42,870 nt of DNA, taken from contig JADZGE010000100.1 of the NCBI GenBank assembly GCA_020854035.1, positions 1 through 42,870 of the forward strand, given 5' to 3'. This stretch comes from Burkholderiales bacterium. Its GTDB lineage: Bacteria; Pseudomonadota; Gammaproteobacteria; Burkholderiales; SG8-41. Of the stretch, positions 17,971 through 25,843 are shown piece by piece (within the stretch, counting starts at the first letter, position 1; each line of letters begins with the position of its first letter). The position numbers were made by a program, and so were the translations under genes. The notes beneath the pieces were generated by a model. The model was given only the letters and a program-made list of their open reading frames with translations. It did not search any database and was not told the DNA's origin.

Positions 17971-18789
17971 ATGCACATCACCTTCATCGGCGGCGGCAAC
18001 ATGGCGAGCGCCATGATCGGCGGGCTCCTCGCGCAGGGCTGGGGTGCCGCGGATCTGTGCGTCGTCGAGATCGCCGCGCCGGCACGCGAGCGGCTCGGGC
18101 GGGAGTTCGGCGTGCGCGCGCTGCCGGCCCTGGATACCGCCGCCGCCGCGGCCGATTGCATCGTCCTCGCGGTCAAGCCCCAGCAGTTGCGCGAGGCGGC
18201 GCGCGCGCTCGCGCCGGGCCTCGTCGCGCAGCTCGTCGTCAGCATCGCCGCCGGAATCCGCTCGACGGACCTCTCGCGCTGGCTCGGCGGTTACCGGCGC
18301 GTCGTGCGCGTGATGCCCAATACGCCGGCGCTGGTGCGCGCCGGCATATCGGGTCTTTATGCGCCGCCGGAAGTCGGCGCCGGGGACCGCGCGCGCGCCG
18401 AGGGCGTGCTTGCCGCGGTGGGCGCCACGGTCTGGGTCGAGCGCGAGCGCGACCTCGATGCGGTCACCGCCGTCTCCGGCAGCGGCCCCGCCTACGTGTT
18501 CTACTTCATCGAGGCACTCGAGCAGGCGGCGCGCGAGCTCGGCCTGCCGGCCGACACCGCGCGCAGGCTCGCCCTCGAGACGTTCCGCGGCGCGGCGCGG
18601 CTGGCGCTCGCCAGTCCCGACCCCGTCGCCACCCTGCGCGAGCGGGTTACATCGAAGGGCGGCACGACCGAACGGGCGCTGAAAACCATGGACTCCGACG
18701 GCGTCGGGGCCGCCATCGCACGGGCGGTGCGGGCCGCGGCCGAGCGCTCCCGGGAGCTGGGCGATGAACTGGGCGGGACGAGTGATTGA
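17971..18789 (+). CDS. proC: Pyrroline-5-carboxylate reductase
   Basis: Last step of proline synthesis: NAD(P)H-dependent reduction of pyrroline-5-carboxylate. 272 residues: N-terminal Rossmann motif FIGGGNMASAMIGGL, the AVKPQQ segment, VRVMPNTPALVRAG, and the C-terminal P5CR signature TAVSGSGPAYVFYFIEAL through ERVTSKGGTTERAL. ATG 17971 is taken as the start; GTG 17968 directly before it is possible but belongs to the repeat. It lies downstream of yggS. Confidence 0.96.
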   Translation: MHITFIGGGNMASAMIGGLLAQGWGAADLCVVEIAAPARERLGREFGVRALPALDTAAAAADCIVLAVKPQQLREAARALAPGLVAQLVVSIAAGIRSTDLSRWLGGYRRVVRVMPNTPALVRAGISGLYAPPEVGAGDRARAEGVLAAVGATVWVERERDLDAVTAVSGSGPAYVFYFIEALEQAARELGLPADTARRLALETFRGAARLALASPDPVATLRERVTSKGGTTERALKTMDSDGVGAAIARAVRAAAERSRELGDELGGTSD

Positions 18790-18865
18790 GTGATCCGGCA
18801 GGGGTCCGCGCGAGATGCTTTCACTCGATCGCCGAATCACCGGATCACCGGATCACTGAATCCCC
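18789..18865 (+). repeat. Octad-repeat gap with complementary halves before yggT
   Basis: Four contiguous 8-nt units (GAATCACC, GGATCACC, GGATCACT, GAATCCCC; 18834-18865) end three bases before the yggT ATG. AGTGATCCGG (18789-18798), starting in the proC stop codon, is an exact reverse complement of 18848-18857. The remaining 49 bases form the loop or core. Confidence 0.65.
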
Positions 18866-18868
18866 GCG

Positions 18869-19444
18869 ATGCTCTCCGGCGCGCTCGTCTTCCTGATCGA
18901 CACGCTGTCCGACCTCTTCACGGCGGCGCTGCTGCTGCGCTTCTACATGCAGTGGGCGCGCGCGCCCTGGCGCAATCCGCTCTCCGAGTTCCTGATCGCG
19001 CTGACCGACTTCGTCGTGCGTCCGGCGCGCCGGGTCGTGCCCGGGCTCTTCGGCCTCGATCTCGCCACGGTGGCGGCCGCCTGGAGCGTGCAGTTCGTCG
19101 CCCTCGCCCTGCTGGTGGCGTTGACGGCGCGGCCGTTCGCGTCGCCCACCGGGTCGACGTTCGCCGCGCTCGCGCTGCTCGCGTTCGTCGCGCTGGCGAA
19201 GATCCTCGTCTACATCGTCATGGTCGCCGTGGTGGTGCAGGCCGTGCTGACCTGGGTCAATCCCTACAGCCCGGTGATGCCGACTCTCAATTCGCTCTCG
19301 CGGCCTCTGCTGCGCGTATTCCAGCGCGTGATTCCGCCCATCGGCAACGTGGATCTTTCACCCCTCTTCGTGGTGCTCGTCTGCCAGTTGCTACTCATGG
19401 TCCCGGTAGCGATGGCGGAGGGCGCGCTCCGGCGGCTTCTCTGA
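18869..19444 (+). CDS. YggT family integral membrane protein
   Basis: A 191-residue inner-membrane protein built of two YggT repeats. Each has a hydrophobic helix followed by a conserved amphipathic stretch: LLLRFYMQWARAPWRNPLSEFLIALTD... in the first and QAVLTWVNPYSPVMPTLNSL...LLRVFQRVIPPIGNVDLSPL in the second. The role is poorly defined; homologues are linked to osmotic shock tolerance and, in cyanobacteria and plastids (CCB3/YlmG), to cofactor attachment or division. Its position after proC is conserved. Confidence 0.92.
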   Translation: MLSGALVFLIDTLSDLFTAALLLRFYMQWARAPWRNPLSEFLIALTDFVVRPARRVVPGLFGLDLATVAAAWSVQFVALALLVALTARPFASPTGSTFAALALLAFVALAKILVYIVMVAVVVQAVLTWVNPYSPVMPTLNSLSRPLLRVFQRVIPPIGNVDLSPLFVVLVCQLLLMVPVAMAEGALRRLL

Positions 19445-19447
19445 GCC

Positions 19448-19762
19448 TTGCGATCCGTGAGCCGTGAGCCGGGGTGGTGGCGCTACGACGCCGCGGCGCG
19501 GCGGCTGACGCTCACGTTGCACGTGCAGCCGGGAGCAAGGCGCAGCGGGTTCGCGGGAATGCACGGCGATGCGCTCAAGGTGAGAATCGCCGCGCCCGCG
19601 TCGGGAAATCGGGCGAACGCGCAGTTGATCGGATTCCTGAGCGCCGCCCTCGACGTTCCGGGATCCGCCGTCGCCATCCGGCGGGGAGCGACCGGGCGGC
19701 GCAAGGTGGTGGAGATCTCCGGCGGCCCCGGGCTTGCCGCGCGCATCGCCGGGCTCGTCTGA
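19448..19762 (+). CDS. DUF167 / YggU family protein
   Basis: A small 104-residue alpha/beta protein of unknown function, usually next to yggT. Family landmarks are LHVQPGARRSGFAG, ALKVRIAAPASGNRANAQLIGFLSAAL and RGATGRRKVVEISG. The start is uncertain: TTG 19448 (four bases after the yggT stop) or GTG 19457; the bases between contain GTGAGCC repeats like those in neighbouring gaps. Confidence 0.88.
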   Translation: MRSVSREPGWWRYDAAARRLTLTLHVQPGARRSGFAGMHGDALKVRIAAPASGNRANAQLIGFLSAALDVPGSAVAIRRGATGRRKVVEISGGPGLAARIAGLV

Positions 19763-20104
19763 CACACCGTTACCCTCTGTGCCGGAGGGAAGCTCGCGTG
19801 CCCGGGTTCCGCGCAGTCCGGTCCTGCGCGTTGTCGCGGCGTCATGCGCGGCCTCGCCCGGGCCGCGCGCCACCCGCCGCTCGGGGAGCTCGCGCGCGAA
19901 TCCGGGCTCGTCGCATGCTTCCGGGAGCCGCGGGACCTCCGGTTGAACCACGCGCGCGATTTGAAGCGTGCGCTCCGTGAAAAGGCCGATCGTTGATACC
20001 GGAGCGCCTGTCGCGCCCGGCAATTCCGGTGAGCGGCGTCACCAGGCGGCGGTCGAGTTCTTCGCCGGAGTGTCCGGCGCCGCACCTGCTCGTTGCCGTC
20101 GCCG
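19763..20104. other. Intergenic region, no gene seen
   Basis: About 340 bases between the convergent ends of yggU and the unknown minus-strand gene. A small hairpin (CCCTC-N7-GAGGG, 19773-19789) follows yggU and may end its transcript. Several frames are open because of high GC, but none carries a recognisable domain or a start with a ribosome-binding site. In many relatives metX/metW follow yggU; neither is present here. Confidence 0.5.
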
Positions 20105-20578
20105 TCAGCGTTCCCGGATCCCCGCAAGCATCTCGCAGAAGGCGTCGGCGGGCTCGATCACCACCTCGAGTTGCAGCTTCTCGTCGAAGAACCGGAACGC
20201 CGGAAAGTACCGGGCCTCCTCCCGCGCGAGTTCCTGCAGGTCCTTGTCGTCGCGGCGCTGGAGGTACGCCCGCGCCGCGGGATCGTCCGCGAACCTCGCC
20301 TCGACGGCGCGCCGGATGAGGTCGCGATGCTCGCAGGAACCGTACGGTATCTCCCGGTTGCGCCAGAACACCTGCCGGGGAGTGAAACCCCGGGTGAGGG
20401 TGGTCACGTCGACCGGCGCGGCCACCTTGAACGCCTCCTCCTTGAACCTGTCGCCCGGCCGATACTTGATGCCCAGCAGGAAGCCGAAGACCGAGTAGAA
20501 CACCTGGCCGTCGAGGGAGCAGACGTGCTTGCGGAATATGCTCAACGGATTCGCTGCCGGGCCGCCTGCCGATGCCAT
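20105..20578 (-). CDS. Protein of unknown function downstream of rng
   Basis: 157 residues, not recognised. ATG 20578 has a clear GGAGG ribosome-binding site five bases upstream and follows the rng stop by 17 bases, so translation is credible and the gene is the last of the aceEF-nadD-rng run. The sequence is soluble-looking: an N-terminal IFRKHVCSLDGQVFYSVFGFLLGIKYRPGD, then TTLTRGFTPRQVFWRNREIPYGSCEHRDLIRRAVE, and an acidic C-terminus with FFDEKLQLEVVIEPADAFCEMLA. It has two Cys in the middle and no membrane helix or signal. No catalytic motif is visible; a small nucleic-acid or ribosome accessory factor would fit the context, but that is only inference. Confidence 0.7.
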   Translation of the reverse strand: MASAGGPAANPLSIFRKHVCSLDGQVFYSVFGFLLGIKYRPGDRFKEEAFKVAAPVDVTTLTRGFTPRQVFWRNREIPYGSCEHRDLIRRAVEARFADDPAARAYLQRRDDKDLQELAREEARYFPAFRFFDEKLQLEVVIEPADAFCEMLAGIRER

Positions 20579-20595
20579 GACTGCCTCCCGCGTCT

Positions 20596-22056
20596 TCACA
20601 TCAGGACGATGTCGAACTGCTCCTGGTTGTAGGCGGTCTCGACCTGCAGCGAGACGGGCTTGCCGATGAAATCCGAGAGCATCGCGAGCGACTGCGATTC
20701 CTCGTCGAGGAAGAGATCGATCACGGACCGGGAGGCGAGGATGCGGTACTCGCGGGCCGGGAACTGCCGCGCCTCGCGCAGCAGCTCGCGCAGGATCTGG
20801 AAGCACACCGTCTGCGCGGTCTTCAGTTCCCCGCGCCCCGCGCACGTCGGGCAGGGCTCGCACAGGACGTGGGCGAGGGATTCGCGCGTTCTCTTGCGCG
20901 TCATCTCCACGAGCCCCAACTGGGTGAAGCCGTTCACCGTCATGCGGGTGCGGTCGCGCGCGAGGGCCTTGCGGAACTCGTTCAGCACCGCGTTGCGGTG
21001 CTCCTCGGTCTGCATGTCGATGAAATCGACGATGATGATCCCGCCGAGGTTGCGCAATCGCAGCTGCCGGGCGATGACCTGCGCCGCCTCGAGATTGGTC
21101 TTGAATATGGTCTCGTCGAAACTCCGACCGCCCACGAAGCCGCCGGTATTGACGTCGACGGTGGTCAGCGCCTCGGTCTGGTCGATGACGAGGTAGCCCC
21201 CCGACTTCAGATCGACGCGCCCGCGCAGCGCCTTCTCGATCTCGTCCTCGACTCCGTAGAGATCAAAGAGCGGGCGCTCCCCCTGGTAGGGCTGGATGCG
21301 CCCGGCGACGTTCGGGGTGAACTCGCCCGCGAACTCGAGGATGCGCTGGCAGGTCTCGCGCGAATCGACCAGTATCCGCGCGGTTTCGTCGTGGACGAAA
21401 TCGCGCAGCACGCGCTGCGCGAGGTCGAGGTCGCGGTGGATGAGATCCGGCGCCGCGCAGCCCGCCGCCTTTTCCCGCATGCCCCGCCACAGCTTGTGCA
21501 GGTACTCGATGTCGGTGGCGAGTTCGCGCTCGGGAGCCATCTCCGCCACGGTGCGGATGATGTAGCCGCCCCGCTCCTCGGGCGGCACGAGGCGCTGCAA
21601 CTTCTCGCGCAGGTGCGCGCGCTCCTCCTCGTCCTCGATCCGCTGCGAGATGCCGATGTGGGAATCCTGCGGCAGGTACACGAGCAGGCGCCCCGCGACG
21701 CTGATCTGGGTGGTGAGCCGCGCCCCCTTGGTCCCGATCGGGTCCTTCACGACCTGCACCACGAGATTCTGGCCCTCGGCGAGCAGCCGCTCGATCGGAC
21801 GCGCGGCGTCGGCGCCGTTGCGGTTCGCCCAGATGTCGTGCACGTGCAGGAAGGCGGCGCGCGCTTCGCCGATGTCGATGAAGGCGGACTGCATGCCGGG
21901 CAGCACCCGCGCGACGCGGCCCATGTAGACGTTGCCGACCATGCCGCGCGCGGAGGCGCGCTCGACGTGCACCTCCTGCGTGACACCCTGCTCGATCACC
22001 GCGACGCGCGTCTCCTGCGGCGTCACGTTGATCAGGATTTCCTCGGTAACCGCCAT
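20596..22056 (-). CDS. rng: Ribonuclease G
   Basis: Endoribonuclease that matures the 5' end of 16S rRNA and degrades some mRNAs. 486 residues, the RNase G length (no RNase E scaffold tail). An S1 domain (about 39-130, VGNVYMGRVARVLPGMQSAFIDIG) precedes the DNase I-like catalytic core with metal ligands D301 (TVDVNTGGFVG) and D344 (VDFIDM) and a zinc-link CPTC (402-405). ATG 22056 matches family N-termini (MAVTEEILINVTPQETRVA). It sits 37 bases after maf. Confidence 0.95.
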   Translation of the reverse strand: MAVTEEILINVTPQETRVAVIEQGVTQEVHVERASARGMVGNVYMGRVARVLPGMQSAFIDIGEARAAFLHVHDIWANRNGADAARPIERLLAEGQNLVVQVVKDPIGTKGARLTTQISVAGRLLVYLPQDSHIGISQRIEDEEERAHLREKLQRLVPPEERGGYIIRTVAEMAPERELATDIEYLHKLWRGMREKAAGCAAPDLIHRDLDLAQRVLRDFVHDETARILVDSRETCQRILEFAGEFTPNVAGRIQPYQGERPLFDLYGVEDEIEKALRGRVDLKSGGYLVIDQTEALTTVDVNTGGFVGGRSFDETIFKTNLEAAQVIARQLRLRNLGGIIIVDFIDMQTEEHRNAVLNEFRKALARDRTRMTVNGFTQLGLVEMTRKRTRESLAHVLCEPCPTCAGRGELKTAQTVCFQILRELLREARQFPAREYRILASRSVIDLFLDEESQSLAMLSDFIGKPVSLQVETAYNQEQFDIVLM

Positions 22057-22093
22057 GTCGGTTCGATGAAGCCGCCGGTCGGCAGCGCCCGGA

Positions 22094-22705
22094 CTACAGA
22101 ACCGGGATACCGAAGCGCTGCAGCAGCTCCGCCGTCTCGGCGAGCGGCAGCCCCATGATACCGGAGTAGCTCCCCTCGACCCGGGTGACGAACGCCGCGG
22201 CCCGTCCCTGGATGGCGTAGGCGCCGGCCTTGTCGAGGGGCTCCCCGCCCGCGACGTAGCGCCGGATCTCGGCCTCGCCGAGCTCTCGAAACCACACGCG
22301 CGATACCGAGATCTGCGTCTCCAGCTGCTCGCGCAGCGCGATCGCCACCGCCGTGAGCACCTGGTGCTCGCGCCCCGAGAGCGCGCGCAGCATCCGCGCC
22401 GCGTCACCGGGCTCGCGCGGCTTGCCGATGATGGCATGGTCGAAGACCACGGCCGTATCCGCGGCGAGCACCGGGCGCTGCGGCAGCGCGCGCTGGCCGA
22501 TCTGCGCGAGCGCGACGGCCGCCTTCGCGCGCGCGATGCGCAGCACGTAGACGCCGGCCGACTCTCCCGGGAGCGGCGTCTCGTCCACGTCCACTCCCCG
22601 CCGCAGGTCCTCGCGCAGCAGCATCAGCTCGAAGTTCACGCCGATCTGCTTCAGGAGCTCGCGCCGGCGCGGGCTGCGTGAGGCGAGGTAGATGCGCTGA
22701 TCCAT
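22094..22705 (-). CDS. maf: Maf-like nucleotide pyrophosphatase
   Basis: House-cleaning NTP pyrophosphatase acting on modified or canonical pyrimidine/dTTP-type nucleotides, sometimes linked to division control. 203 residues with the Maf motifs: LASRSPRRRELL near the N-terminus, LAADTAVV, GKPREPGDAARML, and the C-terminal YAIQGRAAAFVTRVEGSYSGIMGLPL. ATG 22705 starts the canonical N-terminus. It is separated from rlmH by a repeat-filled gap of about 110 bases, the longest gap in this otherwise tight cluster. Confidence 0.93.
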   Translation of the reverse strand: MDQRIYLASRSPRRRELLKQIGVNFELMLLREDLRRGVDVDETPLPGESAGVYVLRIARAKAAVALAQIGQRALPQRPVLAADTAVVFDHAIIGKPREPGDAARMLRALSGREHQVLTAVAIALREQLETQISVSRVWFRELGEAEIRRYVAGGEPLDKAGAYAIQGRAAAFVTRVEGSYSGIMGLPLAETAELLQRFGIPVL

Positions 22706-22709
22706 GTGA

Positions 22710-22808
22710 GGAATCCGGAGACCGGGGCTGGGGGCCGTGGATGGGGAACGGGGCACCGGCGAGGCGGGAGCTGTCTCCCGTCTCCGATCTCCAGTCTCCA
22801 GTTCCGGG
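22710..22808 (-). repeat. Heptad-repeat gap with complementary halves between rlmH and maf
   Basis: Contiguous 7-nt units TCTCCCG, TCTCCGA, TCTCCAG, TCTCCAG and TTCCGGG fill 22774-22808. The other half (22715-22770) is purine-rich with GGAGACCGGGG-type units. The centre holds a perfect hairpin CGGGAG-CTGT-CTCCCG (22765-22780). On the minus strand this lies after rlmH and just before the maf ATG, the same placement as the proC and yggT repeats. Confidence 0.6.
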
Positions 22809-22818
22809 TCTGCCGTAG

Positions 22819-23289
22819 CTAGTCCCTGTGGTAAGGATGATTCTGCAGTATCGACGCCGCGCGATAAAGCTGCTCGGCAACGAGCACGCGCGCGAGCCCG
22901 TGCGGCAGCGTGAGCGGGGTGAGCGACCACGTGAAGTCCGCGCCGCGCTTCACCGCCTCCGCGAGCCCGTCCGCGCCGCCGATGACGAACGCGAGATCAC
23001 GCCCCGACTGCCGCCAGCGCGCGAGCTCGCGCGCGAGCTCGCGCGTGGAGAGGAGCCGGCCGCGCTCGTCGAGCACGATGCGGGCGGCTCCCCGGGGAAC
23101 CGCCGCGAGGAGCCGCCGTCCCTCCTCGTCGAGCACCCGGGCGGGCGGAGCGTCGTGCGTCCGTGCCCGCGGCTTGAGCGCCGCCAGTTCCAGCGGAGAC
23201 TCGCGCGGCATGCGGCGCGCGTAGTCGGCGAACGCCGCATCGACCCATGCGGGCATGCGGCTGCCGATCGCGACGACGCGCAGCTTCAT
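22819..23289 (-). CDS. rlmH: 23S rRNA pseudouridine-1915 N3-methyltransferase RlmH
   Basis: SPOUT-class SAM methyltransferase acting on helix 69 of 23S rRNA in the assembled ribosome. 156 residues, the normal size: start MKLRVVAIGSRMPAWVDAAFADYARRM, central VLDERGRLLSTRELA, the knot motif FVIGGADGLAEAV and the C-terminal LTLPHGLARVLVAEQLYRAASILQNHPYHR. It follows rsfS by 25 bases, the standard order. Confidence 0.96.
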   Translation of the reverse strand: MKLRVVAIGSRMPAWVDAAFADYARRMPRESPLELAALKPRARTHDAPPARVLDEEGRRLLAAVPRGAARIVLDERGRLLSTRELARELARWRQSGRDLAFVIGGADGLAEAVKRGADFTWSLTPLTLPHGLARVLVAEQLYRAASILQNHPYHRD

Positions 23290-23314
23290 CGCGTCCGCGC
23301 CGCGCGGCTCGCCC

Positions 23315-23677
23315 TCAGCGCTCCATCGCCCGCGCTCTCGCGCGCCGCCGTGCGCGCGGCGGCGTCCACAGCTCTTCGAGGTTGTAGTGCCTGCGTATCG
23401 CGGGCTGCATGATGTGCACCACGGCGTCGCCCAGGTCCACGAGGATCCATTCGCCCGCCCGTTCGCCTTCGATACCGTGGATGCGCGCGCCGATCGCCTT
23501 CAGCTTCTCCTGGAGGTTCAGCGAAAGGGCGCGGCCCTGGCGCGCCGAGTCCGCCGTGGCAATGACGATGGTATCGAACATCGCGGTCATCCTGCGCACG
23601 TCCAGCACCTCGATGTCGCGACCCTTGATGTCCTCCAGCGCCGCGACCACCGCCTTCACCAGCTTGCTCGCTCTCAT
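23315..23677 (-). CDS. rsfS: Ribosomal silencing factor RsfS
   Basis: Binds L14 on the large subunit and blocks subunit joining when nutrients fall. 120 residues: LVKAVVAALEDIKGRDIEVLDV, MFDTIVIATADSARQGRAL, GEWILVDLGDAVVHIMQPAIRRHYNLEELW. The C-terminal tail is very Arg-rich (about 15 residues after LEELW). ATG 23677 overlaps the nadD stop as ATGA, so translation is coupled. Confidence 0.94.
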   Translation of the reverse strand: MRASKLVKAVVAALEDIKGRDIEVLDVRRMTAMFDTIVIATADSARQGRALSLNLQEKLKAIGARIHGIEGERAGEWILVDLGDAVVHIMQPAIRRHYNLEELWTPPRARRRARARAMER

Positions 23678-24339
23678 CGACCCCCGGAATACAGGCTTGC
23701 CTCGCGAATATAATCGAGAACCGGATCGGGCAGCAAATAGCGCGGGCTCGCGCCGGCGCGCACCAGCTCCCGGATCGCGGTCGCGGAAATGCCGAGGGCG
23801 GTGAACGGGATCACCACGATTCCGCCGGCCGGCGCGAGGTGCACCGCCAGCGGCTGGTGCATGAGGCGCGCGCCGTACTCGCGCGCGAGCGGCTGCGGCA
23901 TCGATTCGCCCCAGCGCTCGACGGGGAAGCCGGGACGGTGGGCCACCGCGATGTGCGCGAGCCCGAAGATCTCGCGCCAGCGATGCCACGCCGCGAAATC
24001 AAGGAAGGCATCCGCCCCGAGCATCAGCACCAGCGGCGCCGCGGGTCCCGCCTCGGCCCGGACCTCGGTCAGCGTGTCGAAGGTATACGCCGGGCCGCCG
24101 CGCGCGAGTTCGCGCTCGTCCACGGTGAAGAGGGAATTGCCCGCGACCGCGAGGCGCGCCATCGCCGCGCGGTGCGCCGCGCAGGCATGCGGGGTGGCGC
24201 GGTGCGGCGGCGTGCCGCTCGGCACGAAGCGCACGGCGGCGAGCCTGAGCGTCTGCGCGAGCTCCTGCGCGAGCCGCAGGTGCCCGAAGTGGATCGGGTC
24301 GAAGGTCCCGCCCAGGATCCCGACAGGCGCCGCCGCCAT
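23674..24339 (-). CDS. nadD: Nicotinate-nucleotide adenylyltransferase
   Basis: Adenylates nicotinic acid mononucleotide in NAD synthesis. 221 residues with the nucleotidyltransferase motif GGTFDPIHFGH (HFGH at 17-20) and the C-terminal ISATAIRELV. ATG 24339 begins 16 bases after the aceF stop, so NAD synthesis and the NAD-using pyruvate dehydrogenase genes appear co-transcribed here. Confidence 0.95.
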   Translation of the reverse strand: MAAAPVGILGGTFDPIHFGHLRLAQELAQTLRLAAVRFVPSGTPPHRATPHACAAHRAAMARLAVAGNSLFTVDERELARGGPAYTFDTLTEVRAEAGPAAPLVLMLGADAFLDFAAWHRWREIFGLAHIAVAHRPGFPVERWGESMPQPLAREYGARLMHQPLAVHLAPAGGIVVIPFTALGISATAIRELVRAGASPRYLLPDPVLDYIREASLYSGGR

Positions 24340-24355
24340 TTGCGCCCGGGACCGG

Positions 24356-25750
24356 CTAGAGGACCAGCCGGCGTATGTCGGAGAGCACGCTCGAAAGGAA
24401 CGTGATGAAGCGCGCGCCCTGCGCGCCGTCGATGACGCGGTGGTCGTACGAGAGCGAGATGGGCAGCATGAGGCGCGGCTGGAACTCCCTGCCACTCCAC
24501 GCCGGGCGCATCACCGCGCGGCCGACCCCGAGTATCGCCACTTCCGGCGCGTTGATGATCGGCGTGAAATGCGTGCCGCCGATGCCGCCCAGGCTCGAGA
24601 TCGAAAAGCACCCGCCCTGCAGGTCGGCGGGCGCGACCTTGCCGCCGCGCATGCGTTCGGAGAGCTCGCCCAGCTCCCTCGCGAGGTCGAGGAGGCCCTT
24701 CTTGTCCACGTCGCGCACGACGGGCACCACGAGCCCGTTCGGCGTGTCGACCGCGACGCCGATGTGGTAGTAGCGCTTGACGACGAGACTCTCGCCGTCG
24801 GGCGCGAGCGAGGCGTTGAATTCCGGGAACTGCCTCAGGGCGACGACGGCGGCCTTCATGAGAAAGCCGAGCATCGTGAACTTGATGCCGCTTTTCTTCG
24901 CCTCCTCCGCCTGCGCCTTGCGGAAGGCCTCGAGCTCGGTCACGTCCGCCTCGTCGTTCTGCGTGACGTGCGGTATCGAGAGCCAGTTGCGGTGGAGGAA
25001 CGCGCCCGAGAGCTTGCGCACGCGCGCGAGGGGTTGCGTTTGCACCGCGCCGAACTTCGAGAAATCCACAGGCGCGAGCGGCGGCAGGTTGAAACCCGCG
25101 CCGGGAGCCGCGCCACCGGCACCGCGCGGGCGCGAGAGTTCCGCCTTGACGAAATTCTGCACGTCCTCCCGCACGACGCGCTCCCCGGGACCGGTTCCCT
25201 TCACCCGCGCGAGATCGACACCCAGTTCGCGCGCGAAACGTCGCACCGAGGGACTCGCGTGGGCGCGAGCGAAACCCGCCTCGTCCGCAGTGGGCGCGGC
25301 GCCGGCGGGCGTGCCCGGGGCGCTCGCGGGAGCGCCGCCCCGGGCGCCGGCCGGCGTGGTTGCCGGCCTCTCGCCCGCCCGCGCGCCGGCGCCAGCCTCG
25401 CCCGCGGCGGGCGCGAGCTCCGCCGCTGGTCGCGAAGGGGGGCTCGCGGGGGCCTGCACCGGAGCCTTCCCGGGCGTGGGGCCGGGGGGGGTCGCTGCCC
25501 CCGCCCCGCCGGCGGTCTCCAGCAGCAGGATAGCCGCGCCTTCCGACACCTTGTCGCCGACCTTGACCCGCAGCTCCTTCACCACGCCGGCGGCCGGCGA
25601 AGGGACTTCCATCGTCGCCTTGTCGGATTCGAGGGAGACGAGAGGGTCTTCCTTGCCGACCGTGTCCCCCGGCTTCACCAGGACCTCGATGACCGGGATC
25701 TCCTTGAAGTCCCCGATGTCGGGAATCCTGACTTCTATTACTTCGCTCAT
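24356..25750 (-). CDS. aceF: Dihydrolipoamide acetyltransferase (E2) of pyruvate dehydrogenase
   Basis: E2 core of the pyruvate dehydrogenase complex. 464 residues with a single lipoyl domain (lipoyl Lys44 in ESDKATMEVP), an Ala/Pro linker, an E1/E3-binding domain (about 165-205, ASPSVRRFARELGVDLARVKGTGPGERVV) and the catalytic trimer domain with H437 and D441 in SYDHRVIDG. Many betaproteobacterial E2 proteins have one to three lipoyl domains; this has one. No lpdA (E3) follows, the next gene being nadD, so E3 is encoded elsewhere. Confidence 0.95.
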   Translation of the reverse strand: MSEVIEVRIPDIGDFKEIPVIEVLVKPGDTVGKEDPLVSLESDKATMEVPSPAAGVVKELRVKVGDKVSEGAAILLLETAGGAGAATPPGPTPGKAPVQAPASPPSRPAAELAPAAGEAGAGARAGERPATTPAGARGGAPASAPGTPAGAAPTADEAGFARAHASPSVRRFARELGVDLARVKGTGPGERVVREDVQNFVKAELSRPRGAGGAAPGAGFNLPPLAPVDFSKFGAVQTQPLARVRKLSGAFLHRNWLSIPHVTQNDEADVTELEAFRKAQAEEAKKSGIKFTMLGFLMKAAVVALRQFPEFNASLAPDGESLVVKRYYHIGVAVDTPNGLVVPVVRDVDKKGLLDLARELGELSERMRGGKVAPADLQGGCFSISSLGGIGGTHFTPIINAPEVAILGVGRAVMRPAWSGREFQPRLMLPISLSYDHRVIDGAQGARFITFLSSVLSDIRRLVL

Positions 25751-25843
25751 GTTCCTTCGGATCTCGCTCGTGAAAAGCCTCGATTCACACGGGAACGACC
25801 GCGCGCTTCGGCCCGCGTGAATCCGGCATCCGGAATCCCCCGT

